Source of the DNA: G963666705 sp963666705
GTDB lineage: Bacteria > Pseudomonadota > Alphaproteobacteria > CADEGL01
Assembly: GCA_963666705.2 (NCBI GenBank)
Contig: CAXXKO010000004.1
Location: 223,472 to 287,471, forward strand
Direction: 5' to 3'
DNA: 64,000 bases
A program made the position numbers and the translations under genes. Each line of letters opens with the position of its first letter. Position 1 is the first letter of the stretch. This document shows positions 10,503-18,586 of the stretch, piece after piece. The notes beneath the pieces were generated by a model. The model saw only the letters and a list, made by a program, of their open reading frames with translations, ran no database searches and was not told where the DNA came from.

Positions 10503-11294
10503 ATGAGCGATCCGCAAATCACCCGATTCGAGCCACACGGCTCCGCCGGCACCGGCCTCCAGGAATGGGACCCGATCGACCCGGCCACTCTCGAGGCGGG
10601 CAACCCGACACAGCGCGGCCACATCTACCACCACGATGCGGCCACGGGCCTGATGGCCGGGGTCTGGGATTGCACGCCCATGACCGGCAGGCTCGAACCT
10701 TACGAGGTGAACGAGTTCATGTTCCTGCTCGAGGGCGCGGTCACGATTGTCGGCGCGGATGGCGGCGAGGTGACCATCGGCGCGGGCGAGCCGTTCGTGA
10801 TCCCCAAGGGCCTGCCCTGCGCCTGGAAGTAGGAAGGCTATGTGCGCAAGTTCTTCATGATCTTCCCCGATGGGTCGGGGCAGGCGCCCGCCGACCCGTC
10901 GGCGCTCGCCGTGATCCGGCCGCGGGCGGCGGGGCCGGAGGGCGGCATGGCCCGGGTCGAGATTCCCGACCCCTCGATCTTCATGGGCGACACCCCGACC
11001 CAGAACGTCCACCGCTATTTCACGGACATGACCGGGCAGATGACCGTCGGCCTGTGGGACAGCACGCCCTTCGAGCGCGCGCCTGCGCCGTTCCCGAGAT
11101 GCGAGCTCATGTGCCTCCTCGAGGGCTCGGTGAGCCTGACCGACGGCGCGGGTGCGGAACACCGGTTCGAGGCCGGCGAGGCGGCCTACATACCCATGGG
11201 CGCGCCCTGCGGCTGGAAGAGCACCGTGTACGTGCGCAAGTTCTTCGCCATCTTCCAGCCCGCCGTGGCCGCGAGCGCCCAAGCGGCGGAGTAG
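10503..11294 (+). pseudogene. Two-domain cupin protein interrupted by an in-frame TAG
   Basis: Two homologous cupin halves lie in one frame. The first (from MSDPQITRF, 10503) ends ..PFVIPKGLPCAWK and hits TAG at 10830-10832; translation in the same frame resumes EGYVRKFFMIFPDG and continues through the second half, which ends the matching segment with AYIPMGAPCGWKSTVYVRKFF. Aligning the halves puts the TAG at the position of Ser after the Lys, so the stop is a single-codon interruption of one bicupin gene rather than a true gene end. A GTG at 10842 could restart translation of the second half. Members of this cupin type lack a clear enzymatic label; the conserved histidines of the usual metal site are poorly kept here. 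Sequencing error, suppressor readthrough and real decay cannot be told apart. Confidence 0.8.
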
Positions 11295-11900
11295 GCAGCC
11301 AGCGGGGAGACGCGAAAGGGCCCGGCGGGCGCGGAACGGCCCGGCCTGATCTGGCCGAGGGTTTGGGGATGGCTGGGGCGGAAATAATCCGGATGGGACG
11401 AAACTGGACAATTGCATCCGCTCCCATGGTGCATCTCTCGTCCGTGGATAGTGGCGACTCGAATCTTGCCAGGTTTTGGCGCCCTCATCTCATCCCACTA
11501 CGAACTTCTGGACACAGCTCATCGAGGAATTGAGCTAAGGTGATGGCATGACGTTATTCGGTACGGACATACTCGTTCGGACGATCTCGGAACCGACGAT
11601 CACCGACAAACATGACAATTTGTGGAGCTATCATAGCCAGAGCGATCATCATTCGAAGGTCGCGTGCTGGGGTATCGTTTTCGACATGATGCAGACGTGC
11701 GGCTCGCTCCGGCGGCACGTCGAAGCGGGTCGAGTAGCCTTCGGGATCAATCATGATCTGCGGGACTTCAAGAACGACCGCAAGAAGAACCTGGATCTCG
11801 TCATCTGCCAACCCGCCTCCGGCGCAAAACCTTCAAAGCGCACGCTTGCGACATACGCTGATCACTGTAGCGCACCCGGTTCCTTGGACACAAGTTTGTC

Positions 11901-12806
11901 TCACGCGGCGGGCCTGATTGAGATCGCGGCGTGCCACGCCTGACGAGCTTGAGCGGGGCTCAGGTAGCCGTTCTTCTCCACGATCCACTGGGCATTGTAG
12001 AGTTCGACGAAGTCGCGGACGGCGTCCCGCAGCTCCGCGATGTTGCGGTAGATGCGACCATGGATGATCTGTTCCTTCAGCGTGCGATTGAACCGCTCGG
12101 CGACGCCGTTGGTCTGGGGCTCGGCGACGAAGGCGTAGGACGGCTGGATGCCCCAGAACTTGATCTGGTTGGTGAAGTGGTCCGACAGATACTGGGAGCC
12201 GTGATCCATCCGCAAGGCCAGCCCCCGAGCCGCGCCGGCCGCGGTCGAGCCATACAGCCCGGCAAGCCCCATGGAGATCGGCTGCAGGGCGGCGAAGCGG
12301 TCGCCGCGCTTGCAGACATGCCAGCCGACACACTCGGCGTTCCAATGCTCGACGGCGGTGAAGATCCAGCCCCAGCCGTCGTCCACCGTGAACACCCGAA
12401 CGCCATCGGTGCCCCACATGAGGTTCGGGGCATGAGTGATGATCTCACCGTCATGGGGATTGCCGCCACGGCGGCGGCAGCGATGGGGCGAGAGCAGATT
12501 GTTCTCGCGCATCAGGCGGAGCACCCGCTTGCGGGCAACCCGGATGTCGCGACAGACCCGAAGCCGAGCCCAGACCTTGCGGTAGCCCTCGCCCTCCCAG
12601 GGCGATGCCTCCAGGTCGGCTTCGATCGCCACCAGCAGCGCCTGGTCCGAGATCGCGGGCTTCGGTCCCCGACGCTTTGCCGGCGGCTGCTCGGCGTGCT
12701 GGCCGGAGGTCATGGCGTAGAACGAGGAGCGGGCCATGCCCCAGGCGGCGCAGACCCGCCGCAGGCCGTAGGCCAGACCCGTGCCGGGCGAGGTGGCGGC
12801 ACTCAT
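11901..12806 (-). CDS. IS3-type transposase orfB (integrase-core DDE)
   Basis: A 301-residue DDE recombinase. The N-terminal part (AAWGMARSSFYAM, then PAISDQALL) is the HTH_21 region; the catalytic Asp-Asp-Glu residues lie in WGTDGVRVF, RMDHGSQYLSD and TNGVAERFNRTLKEQ. The start ATG overlaps the stop of orfA by four bases (ATGA, 12803-12806), so translation appears coupled by re-initiation rather than by the programmed frameshift common in this family. The protein is complete and looks functional. Confidence 0.92.
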   Translation of the reverse strand: MSAATSPGTGLAYGLRRVCAAWGMARSSFYAMTSGQHAEQPPAKRRGPKPAISDQALLVAIEADLEASPWEGEGYRKVWARLRVCRDIRVARKRVLRLMRENNLLSPHRCRRRGGNPHDGEIITHAPNLMWGTDGVRVFTVDDGWGWIFTAVEHWNAECVGWHVCKRGDRFAALQPISMGLAGLYGSTAAGAARGLALRMDHGSQYLSDHFTNQIKFWGIQPSYAFVAEPQTNGVAERFNRTLKEQIIHGRIYRNIAELRDAVRDFVELYNAQWIVEKNGYLSPAQARQAWHAAISIRPAA

Positions 12807-13234
12807 CGCCGCGACCTCCGCCGCCCCAAAGGGCCGAAGGTCTCCGTCTTGGCTTCCAGCAGTTCCACCTGCATGGTCAACTCTCCGATCCGCTTCATGG
12901 CGCTATCCAGTTCCGCCTGCACCGGATCGCCCTTGCGTTGCTTGAGCGAGGCGTCGATCCCGCCGATCGCTTTCTCACGCCACTGCTCGAGCCGGAAGAT
13001 CTCTACGCCCAACTGGCGCGACAGAAGTTGCACCGGCTCGTCACGCAAAAGCCGCAGAACGACCTCACGCTTGCGCGCCACCGTCCATCGCTGGCCAAGT
13101 CCCAGCGGGCCTGCCGGCAAAGCCTGGCCTGGGGAAAACGTGGACGAGCCAAGCTCGCCCGCATTTACTACAGGCCCATCAACAGCAACTTTCTTCTCAA
13201 AATTATCGGTCATGTTCCGGTCCTCCTTGGACAC
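12803..13234 (-). CDS. IS3-type transposase orfA (HTH protein)
   Basis: A 143-residue protein whose middle (RWTVARKREVVLRLLR, then LSRQLGVEIFRLEQW) is a transposase helix-turn-helix and whose end (MKRIGELTMQVELLEAK) is a leucine-zipper-like segment typical of OrfA proteins. The true start may be MTDNFEKK at 13213. The first codons are also found in the remnant at 62618, which is how that remnant can be identified. Confidence 0.88.
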   Translation of the reverse strand: MSKEDRNMTDNFEKKVAVDGPVVNAGELGSSTFSPGQALPAGPLGLGQRWTVARKREVVLRLLRDEPVQLLSRQLGVEIFRLEQWREKAIGGIDASLKQRKGDPVQAELDSAMKRIGELTMQVELLEAKTETFGPLGRRRSRR

Positions 13235-13789
13235 TTCGATTAAGCCAATTCTGTGTCCAAGGAAATCGGGTCCGACTCAACATACGCTGATCACTACGGG
13301 ATTGATCTGACTGAAGCGGAGCGCAAGGCGTTCGAGGCCTTGCCCGTCCTACGCGAGTTGCCGGTTGGGAGCGTACTGATTGCCCTCGAGGCGAAGGCGT
13401 GTATGACGGCGCATCAGCGAGCTTTGCCTCGTCTCTATGACGAGCTCAACTCGAGCCATCAGACGGTGCACGGCGCGCATGATCTGGCGATTGCGGCTGG
13501 TTTCGTGATGATCAACATCGCCGATCGCTTTCTAAGTCCCGGCCTGAACAAGAAGAACCGAACGAACGACCCTGAGTGGAGCACCCACGATCAACCGAAA
13601 TCCGTCAACATAACAATCGAAAAATTTCAACAACTGCCGCGCCGATCAAAGCCTGGAACCGAGGGTTACGACGCTCTCGCCATCGTCGTTATCGATTGCA
13701 TCAACGACGGCTCACCTGTGAAGTTGCACACGAGGCCACCGGCACCGCTGCCACATACGACGTACCACTATGCAGCGATGATCGATCGG

Positions 13790-14215
13790 TTAAGCGGGCT
13801 GTACGATACGCGCTTTGCGCAACTCTGAGAGTCTCCGACGCAGACCGATGACATCAGCCGTCTCGCATTCCCATACAATTATGACACGAAAGCCTCGAGC
13901 TCTCAGTTCACGTGCCTTGGCCGCGTCACGCTGGCGGTTGGCCTTGAACTTGTCTCGCCAGAACTGATTGTTACGCTTGGGTATGGTGGCCTTCGAACAC
14001 CCTCGATGTTGGTGCCAAAAACAGCCGTTGACGAAGATCGCCCAGCGTTTCGATTTGTTCGCGAGATCAGGAGAACCCGGCAACGACGTGACATTGAGCC
14101 GATAGCGCAGGCCAAGTTCACGACAGACTCCGGCAACGGATTTCTCGGCTGGCGTACCACGTTGGCGAACGCGCTGCATTAGTGCGCGACGATCTGGGTC
14201 AGTAGTGAGTATCAC
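13790..14215 (-). CDS. vsr: Very-short-patch repair endonuclease
   Basis: A 141-residue Vsr nuclease that nicks next to T:G mismatches arising from deamination of 5-methylcytosine. Seen motifs are MQRVRQRGTPAEKSV at the N-terminus, PGSPDLA with the catalytic Asp, VNGCFWHQHRGC with the zinc-site Cys/His residues, and FWRDKFKANRQRD. The C-terminus overlaps the end of the broken endonuclease gene on the other strand. Its start overlaps the stop of the methyltransferase gene by four bases, so the two are translated together, as expected for a repair enzyme that offsets the mutagenic effect of the methylase. Confidence 0.96.
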   Translation of the reverse strand: MILTTDPDRRALMQRVRQRGTPAEKSVAGVCRELGLRYRLNVTSLPGSPDLANKSKRWAIFVNGCFWHQHRGCSKATIPKRNNQFWRDKFKANRQRDAAKARELRARGFRVIIVWECETADVIGLRRRLSELRKARIVQPA

Positions 14216-15426
14216 TCTGCGGCTATTGAGACCGGTTGCCCCGCAATTCTGTGTCGTTGTTTCGACAAGGCGGTAATTCGCCGAGGCGGTTCGATCGCGC
14301 CCGTCTGAATGCGGCTCAGATGCGCCCGCACGGCATCCAGGAAGCCCGGCACGAAACGCAGGCTGGAAGCTTCGGCTCGTGATAAGAAGCCCGCCGTCGC
14401 CCTCTCGGATAACGGCAAACCCTCATGCCGCAAAAACTTGTGCAACAGCCGACGCTTCGACCATACGGGAAAAGCTCCGATGTTGACCACATAGCGCTTG
14501 GATCCATCGAAGCGTGCGGCTTTAGGGAAAGAGCCGGGCTTCACACGCCATGCCGCATCCAGCTCACCAAAATAGAAGCCAGGTTCGATCAGACGACGAC
14601 CCAGCCATTCGGCAACTGGCACCGTCACAGCGTTGCCCACCAGAGACCACCGAAGCCGCTCTGGTGCCGCGCACGACCAGTCTTCGGAAAAGCCTTGCAA
14701 GCGCTCCACATCGCGAATATCGGGCTTAATGATCTCGCCAGAAGGTAGGAGTATCGCGGGCGGCGAGGGTATTCCGACTGTCGAGCCGTTCTTGAGCGTC
14801 GGAACCGCGTCGGGAGCCCAACCAAGGCCTCGCGTGCCTTCGGTCCAATAGAATCCGTGCGCATGCGTTGTCAGTTTCGTGGGCCGCTCCGGCGGTGTTG
14901 CGTCGTCGGCAAATAGGACCTTTTCTGGATCGAGATCGCATCGGCTCGCGATCAAGAACACCCGATTTCGCCGCTGCGGGAGGAACGCCAACGAATTGAT
15001 GGACCGGTAGGCCCACCTATAGCCGCGCTCTTCGAATGCCGTCGCTAGACGTTCCATCGCCGCACCACTTTCGAGTTGCAGCATGAATGAAACATTTTCG
15101 AGCATCACCACAGGGATTGGGCGACGGTCGATCAATCGAAAGACCTGATCGACAAGCCCGGATCGCTTGCCCGTGATACCCGCCGTCTTACCAGCTTGCG
15201 ATAGATCTTGGCAGGGAAAGCCCGCTGTCAGCAGATCGACTTCTTGTGGCAGGGAACGCAGCTTGGCCACATCGGGACTGTTCGGAACACCGTCGAAGCG
15301 ATGTGCCAACACGGCTTTCGCGGGGTCCCATACTTCGCACGACATAACGGTTTCGTGCCCTGCTTTGTGTAAGCCGAGTTCGAATCCGCCAATCCCCGCG
15401 AAGAGTGCGCCGATGTGCATTCGCAT
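14212..15426 (-). CDS. DNA (cytosine-5) methyltransferase
   Basis: A 404-residue C5 methyltransferase with motif I at the start (ALFAGIGGFELGL), the catalytic Cys72 in GFPCQDLS, motif VI ENV at about 110, motif VIII QRRNR at about 151 and motif X GNAV near 270. The open frame extends to 15474, but ATG at 15426 (MRMHIGALF) places motif I at the usual distance from the N-terminus. After motif X there is an unusually long tail of about 130 residues, rich in Arg/Lys, of unknown role. With the partner nuclease broken by an insertion, this enzyme now acts as an orphan methylase. Recognition sequence cannot be read from the protein. Confidence 0.95.
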   Translation of the reverse strand: MRMHIGALFAGIGGFELGLHKAGHETVMSCEVWDPAKAVLAHRFDGVPNSPDVAKLRSLPQEVDLLTAGFPCQDLSQAGKTAGITGKRSGLVDQVFRLIDRRPIPVVMLENVSFMLQLESGAAMERLATAFEERGYRWAYRSINSLAFLPQRRNRVFLIASRCDLDPEKVLFADDATPPERPTKLTTHAHGFYWTEGTRGLGWAPDAVPTLKNGSTVGIPSPPAILLPSGEIIKPDIRDVERLQGFSEDWSCAAPERLRWSLVGNAVTVPVAEWLGRRLIEPGFYFGELDAAWRVKPGSFPKAARFDGSKRYVVNIGAFPVWSKRRLLHKFLRHEGLPLSERATAGFLSRAEASSLRFVPGFLDAVRAHLSRIQTGAIEPPRRITALSKQRHRIAGQPVSIAAE

Positions 15427-15685
15427 CACCCTATTATTCTTGACCCGACAATACCACATACGATCACGGAACAAAAGAACAACACGCGAGAATGCACCGA
15501 GATACCAACCGGCACATTATCTTCCAGTCCTGGTTGGTCGGCGGCTCAGTTGATGATCTGTCAGGGAGCCCGACCTAGAACGGAGATCGGTGAATTGGCG
15601 GAGTGGGCGGCGGGCAAACGACCACCGGCGAACGAAAATGCCCAGCGCATTCTCGCCGGACCCCCGTGATTGGCTGGGGGATGGC

Positions 15686-15760
<75 letters not shown>

Positions 15761-15826
15761 GCGCCAGCGCCCCGAATATAGGCGCCGCCAGCCGCAATGC
15801 AAGTATGGGCTGGCGGGCACCACGGC

Positions 15827-16306
15827 CTATGTCGTGAGCCGCTCATCCCATTCCACGTCCGTGGGCGCGCTCGTGGTGATGAGACGGAAATCGGCATGCA
15901 GCGGATTGATGAGCACGTTGCGCTCGACGGGCCGGCCGACCACCGAAGGCACGATGAGGACGGCCGTGCGCCCGGCGGCCAGCCAAGCGTCGCCAAAGGC
16001 CCGGCTGGCGGTGTAATCGGCCCCGCCGTCCCACCCCGGCACGGCCGCGCTCGTGATCGCTTCCACGGCCACGGCCGCCGGGCAGTCGATGCGTATCCAC
16101 TGCTGCGTCCGCGGCAAGGTGCCGATGTTCGCCCGGGCCAACTGTTCGAGCAGGGCGCCGGCGAAGGTTTCGCTGGCGTAAATCAAGGGGCGGCCGGGCG
16201 AGTTCCAGCGGCCACCTTGCTGGGTCGCGCCCGCGCCGTCGAAGATGGGATGGCGGCGGTCCGCGATCCTGTAGGCCGTGAGCGGCGCCGTGGGGCCGCT
16301 AGCCAT
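15827..16306 (-). CDS. RES-domain toxin
   Basis: A 159-residue protein of the RES family, toxins of type II systems that deplete NAD+. The family's Arg-Glu-Ser residues are visible: Arg in TAYRIAD and RWNSPGRP, Glu in YASETFAGALLEQL, and Ser in the central DYTASRAFGDAWL region. The ATG follows the upstream antitoxin gene by 15 bases on the same strand, the antitoxin-first order normal for RES/Xre pairs. The pair sits between tRNA-Gly and a housekeeping block, near the restriction-modification island. Confidence 0.9.
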   Translation of the reverse strand: MASGPTAPLTAYRIADRRHPIFDGAGATQQGGRWNSPGRPLIYASETFAGALLEQLARANIGTLPRTQQWIRIDCPAAVAVEAITSAAVPGWDGGADYTASRAFGDAWLAAGRTAVLIVPSVVGRPVERNVLINPLHADFRLITTSAPTDVEWDERLTT

Positions 16307-16321
16307 GGGTATCGGCCCGGT

Positions 16322-16774
16322 CTAGGCGGCGAGGCCGAAATAGAGGCCCCAGAGAACGTCCTCGACCCGGCGCGCGCCGAGCTCCGTCCCGGCGGCGTCG
16401 AGCGGCGCGCGGCCATCCAGCTCGGGATGCGGCTTGCCGAGGAACGACCGCGCCATCTCGTCGTCGTCGAAGACGTGGCGCGCGGTCGCGAACACCCGCG
16501 CCAGGCGCTCGGTGACCTCGCTTTCGCGCGCGTTCAGGCGGCCCTTGCGGCGGTGCCAGGTGGCCTGGGCGACAACGTGGTCGCGCAGGCGGCTCCGCGC
16601 CTCGGCCTTCCCGCGGGCGAACCAGTCGATCGCGTGGCTGAGCGAGCGCTTGGGCAGGCCCTCGTGGACCAGCGCATCGAGGTCAGCGACCGACCGCACC
16701 CGCCGGCCGAGAAGCTTCGGGCCGCCAAGGACCTCGGCGATCTTTTCCGCTTCGATCATGGCGCCAACCCCCAT
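16322..16774 (-). CDS. Xre/MbcA/ParS-type antitoxin (DUF2384)
   Basis: About 150 residues. The middle contains a helix-turn-helix-like region (SLSHAIDWFARGKAEARSR) and the C-terminal part (ARVFATARHVFDDDEMA, then FLGKPHPELDGRAPLD and a short final helix) is the DUF2384 antitoxin segment that blocks the RES active site. Start ATG at 16774 (MGVGAMIEAEKI) is preferred over 16759 and over the 39 extra upstream codons, which run through the promoter. The protein presumably also represses its own operon, as known for this family. Confidence 0.88.
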   Translation of the reverse strand: MGVGAMIEAEKIAEVLGGPKLLGRRVRSVADLDALVHEGLPKRSLSHAIDWFARGKAEARSRLRDHVVAQATWHRRKGRLNARESEVTERLARVFATARHVFDDDEMARSFLGKPHPELDGRAPLDAAGTELGARRVEDVLWGLYFGLAA

Positions 16775-16795
16775 CACCGCTTTATCATTCGGATG

Positions 16796-16824
16796 AGTAT
16801 AGCCTATCACATGAATAGCTTGAA
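16796..16824 (-). promoter_or_regulatory. Predicted promoter of the antitoxin-toxin operon
   Basis: On the minus strand TTCAAG and TATACT are separated by 17 bases, and the -10 box ends 22 bases before the antitoxin ATG. The spacer and flanks are AT-rich against a very GC-rich background (CTATTCATGTGATAGGC), as expected for an autoregulated promoter; no clear operator dyad is assigned. Confidence 0.6.
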
Positions 16825-16949
16825 TCCCGATACCCCGACCGCGCCAATCTCCTTTTCGGGTGGGCGATCGCCATCGCCAGCCGCAATGCAAGCGCGCGCT
16901 GGCGCGGCTTTGGCGTTGAGATGCGCTGGCGGGCGGCTATGCTGCGCGG

Positions 16950-17453
16950 ATGCCAGCGACGCCCGAAGACCTCATGGCCCGGCTCGAAGAGCTCGGCATC
17001 GAGACCGAGACCCACCGCCATCCGCCGCTCTTCACCGTCGAGGAGAGCAAGGCGCTGCGCGGCGCGCTTCCCGGCGGCCATTGCAAGAGCCTCTTCCTCA
17101 AGGACAAGAAGGGCGCCCTCTTCCTCGTGGTTGCGCTCGAGGACCGGGCCATCGACCTCAAATGGCTGCGCGGGCCCTTGGGCGTCAAGACCCTCTCCTT
17201 CGGGCGGCCGGAGCTGCTGATGGAAGTTCTCGGCGTCATCCCCGGCGCCGTGACGCCCTTCGCGGTCGTCAACGACGGTGCGAACCGGGTGCGGGTCTTC
17301 CTCGATTCCGCCATGCTGGAGCGCTCGCCGCTCAACTACCACCCACTCACCAACGAGGCGACGACGGCGATCTCTCCCGGCGATCTGGTGACCTTCCTGG
17401 CGGCGTGCGGGCACGCGCCGCGGGCGATCGATTTCGATGCGCCCCGGGCCTGA
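16950..17453 (+). CDS. YbaK/ProX-type prolyl-tRNA editing protein
   Basis: A 167-residue stand-alone aminoacyl-tRNA deacylase of the YbaK/ProX family, which in trans clears mischarged tRNA-Pro. Visible family features are the N-terminal helix region with TETHRHPPLFTVEE, the conserved Lys/Gly-rich GGHCKSLFLKDKKG with FLVVALED, and GAVTPFAVVND near the middle with the final LNYHPLTNEATTAI block. The length and arrangement match the ProX (prolyl-tRNA deacylase) subgroup rather than YbaK proper. It starts about 60 bases after the antitoxin promoter region and precedes the thioredoxin-like gene on the same strand. Confidence 0.9.
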   Translation: MPATPEDLMARLEELGIETETHRHPPLFTVEESKALRGALPGGHCKSLFLKDKKGALFLVVALEDRAIDLKWLRGPLGVKTLSFGRPELLMEVLGVIPGAVTPFAVVNDGANRVRVFLDSAMLERSPLNYHPLTNEATTAISPGDLVTFLAACGHAPRAIDFDAPRA

Positions 17454-17526
17454 GCCATCGCCAGCATCGGCCTTGTCATGGCCGGGCGAAACCGTCATGT
17501 ATGGGTGAGCGAAAGGGAACAACCCG

Positions 17527-18453
17527 GTGTCATCGATGGAACCGATCATTGGCCAGCAGCCAGGGGCCGGCAACGGCGCGCTGATCAAGGACAGCGATAC
17601 GGCGAGCTTCATGGCCGACGTGATCGAGGCGTCGGCCGAGGTGCCGGTGATCGTCGATTTCTGGGCGCCCTGGTGCGGCCCGTGCAAGGAGCTCGGCCCG
17701 GCCCTCGAGAGAGTGGTGACGGCGGCGGGCGGCGCCGTGCGCCTGGTCAAGGTCAATATCGACGAGAACCAGGATCTCGCGCAGCAGATGCGCATCCAGT
17801 CGATTCCCGCCGTCTACGCCTTCAAGGGCGGCCAGCCCGTGGACGGCTTCACGGGCGCGGTGCCGGAAAGCCAGATCAAGGCGTTCGTCGAGCGGCTGGC
17901 CGGCCCGGACGCGGTTCGGCCCTCCCCCGTGGAGCAGGCCCTCGAACAGGCCAAGGCGGCGCTCGAGAGCGCCGACCACGCGACCGCCGGGGCCATATAC
18001 GGCCAGGTGCTCAACCACGAGCCGGCCAATGTGGCCGCCATCGCCGGACTCGCGCGCTGCCTGGTCGCGGCGGGGGAGCTCGCCGAGGCGCGCCAGATCC
18101 TCGAAAGCCTGCCCCAGGAGGCGCGCGAGGCGCCCGACGCCGCCGCCGCGCGCGCGGCGCTCGAGCTCGCCGAGAAGGCCGGCGCCGCAGCGGGCAAGAC
18201 GGACGAGCTCCGGGCCCGCCTCGCGGAGGACCCCGCCGACCCCCAGGCGCGCTACGACCTGGCCCTGGCCCTCTACGCCGCGGGCCGGCACGAGGAGGCG
18301 ATCGACGAGCTGATCGAGCTGGTCCGGCGCAACCGCCAATGGAACGACGAAGCGGCGCGCCAGCAGCTGGTCCAGATCTTCGAAGCCCTCGGCCATACCC
18401 ACGAGCTGACCGTGTCCGGGCGCAAGCGCCTGTCCGCGGTGCTGTTTTCCTAG
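17527..18453 (+). CDS. Thioredoxin-domain co-chaperone with TPR tail (YbbN/CnoX-like)
   Basis: A 308-residue protein. The first 110 residues are a thioredoxin fold with an intact redox motif WAPWCGPCK and the cis-proline loop IQSIPAVYAF; the rest is helical and TPR-like (EQALEQAKAALES, IAGLARCLVAAGE, ARYDLALALYAAGRHEEAI), as in YbbN/CnoX holdases. E. coli CnoX lacks the second Cys, but both cysteines are present here, as in alphaproteobacterial members. Translation may start at GTG 17527 or ATG 17536. The TAG stop merges with the start of an A-like repeat (CTAGAGCGTCTCC). The LON-domain and Trm112 genes follow. Confidence 0.92.
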   Translation: MSSMEPIIGQQPGAGNGALIKDSDTASFMADVIEASAEVPVIVDFWAPWCGPCKELGPALERVVTAAGGAVRLVKVNIDENQDLAQQMRIQSIPAVYAFKGGQPVDGFTGAVPESQIKAFVERLAGPDAVRPSPVEQALEQAKAALESADHATAGAIYGQVLNHEPANVAAIAGLARCLVAAGELAEARQILESLPQEAREAPDAAAARAALELAEKAGAAAGKTDELRARLAEDPADPQARYDLALALYAAGRHEEAIDELIELVRRNRQWNDEAARQQLVQIFEALGHTHELTVSGRKRLSAVLFS

Positions 18454-18575
18454 AGCGTCTCCGTTTTGGGTGGGCCCGCTCCGGTCATGTCTCGCTCGCG
18501 GCGGCCGATCGGGTGGTCCGCGTCTGCGCGCCGCCTTGCGGCCTGGAGCGATTCCAGCCGAGTTGGAATCGCTCC
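18453..18575 (-). repeat. Elements A/B, degenerate, mostly in reverse orientation
   Basis: Beginning at the last base of the thioredoxin-gene stop codon is an A/B-like hairpin (GAGCGTCTCC..), followed from about 18484 by an A element in reverse orientation: CTCGCTCGCGGC, GGTCCGCGTCTGCGCGCC, GCCTTGCGGCC and the terminal GGAGCGATTCCAGC..GGAATCGCTCC hairpin. The core blocks are recognisable but shortened. Confidence 0.65.
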
Positions 18576-18586
18576 GGTGTCCTGAC

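Larger units (their letters stand above)
11866..13279 (-). mobile_element. IS3-type insertion sequence with orfA/orfB
   Basis: About 1.41 kb. The ends are related inverted repeats: left TGTAGCGCACCCGGTTCC.. and right (reverse complement) TGAGTCGGACCCGATTTCC.., both running into CTTGGACACA. It is flanked by the direct repeat ACATACGCTGATCAC (11851-11865 and 13280-13294). Two overlapping genes on the minus strand encode the HTH and DDE parts of the transposase. A shredded relative lies at 62610-62969. Confidence 0.9.
11548..13828 (+). pseudogene. Putative PD-(D/E)XK type II restriction endonuclease, split by an IS3-type element
   Basis: The 5' part (11548-11866) and 3' part (13280-13828) join into one 283-codon frame when the element and one copy of the flanking direct repeat are removed: ..RTLATYADH then YGIDLTEAERKAF. 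The joined protein has Asp83 in KNLDLVI and Glu138-x-Lys140 in ALEAKACMTAH, the layout of a PD-(D/E)XK nuclease core, followed by RLYDELNSSHQTVHG. It lies beside a Vsr nuclease and a cytosine-C5 methyltransferase, so it is most likely the cognate restriction enzyme (inference from motif and context; no specificity can be read). Its 3' end overlaps the convergent vsr gene by 39 bases. Codon use is less GC-rich than in the flanks, which suggests transfer. Confidence 0.65.

Noticed and set aside
10833..11294. Independent single-domain cupin gene starting at GTG 10842
   Set aside because: Possible as a re-initiation product, but homology and frame continue straight through the TAG, so one interrupted gene is the simpler reading.
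15427..15685. Small genes between the methyltransferase and tRNA-Gly
   Set aside because: Only short frames with atypical composition and no ribosome-binding sites; nothing supportable in this gap.
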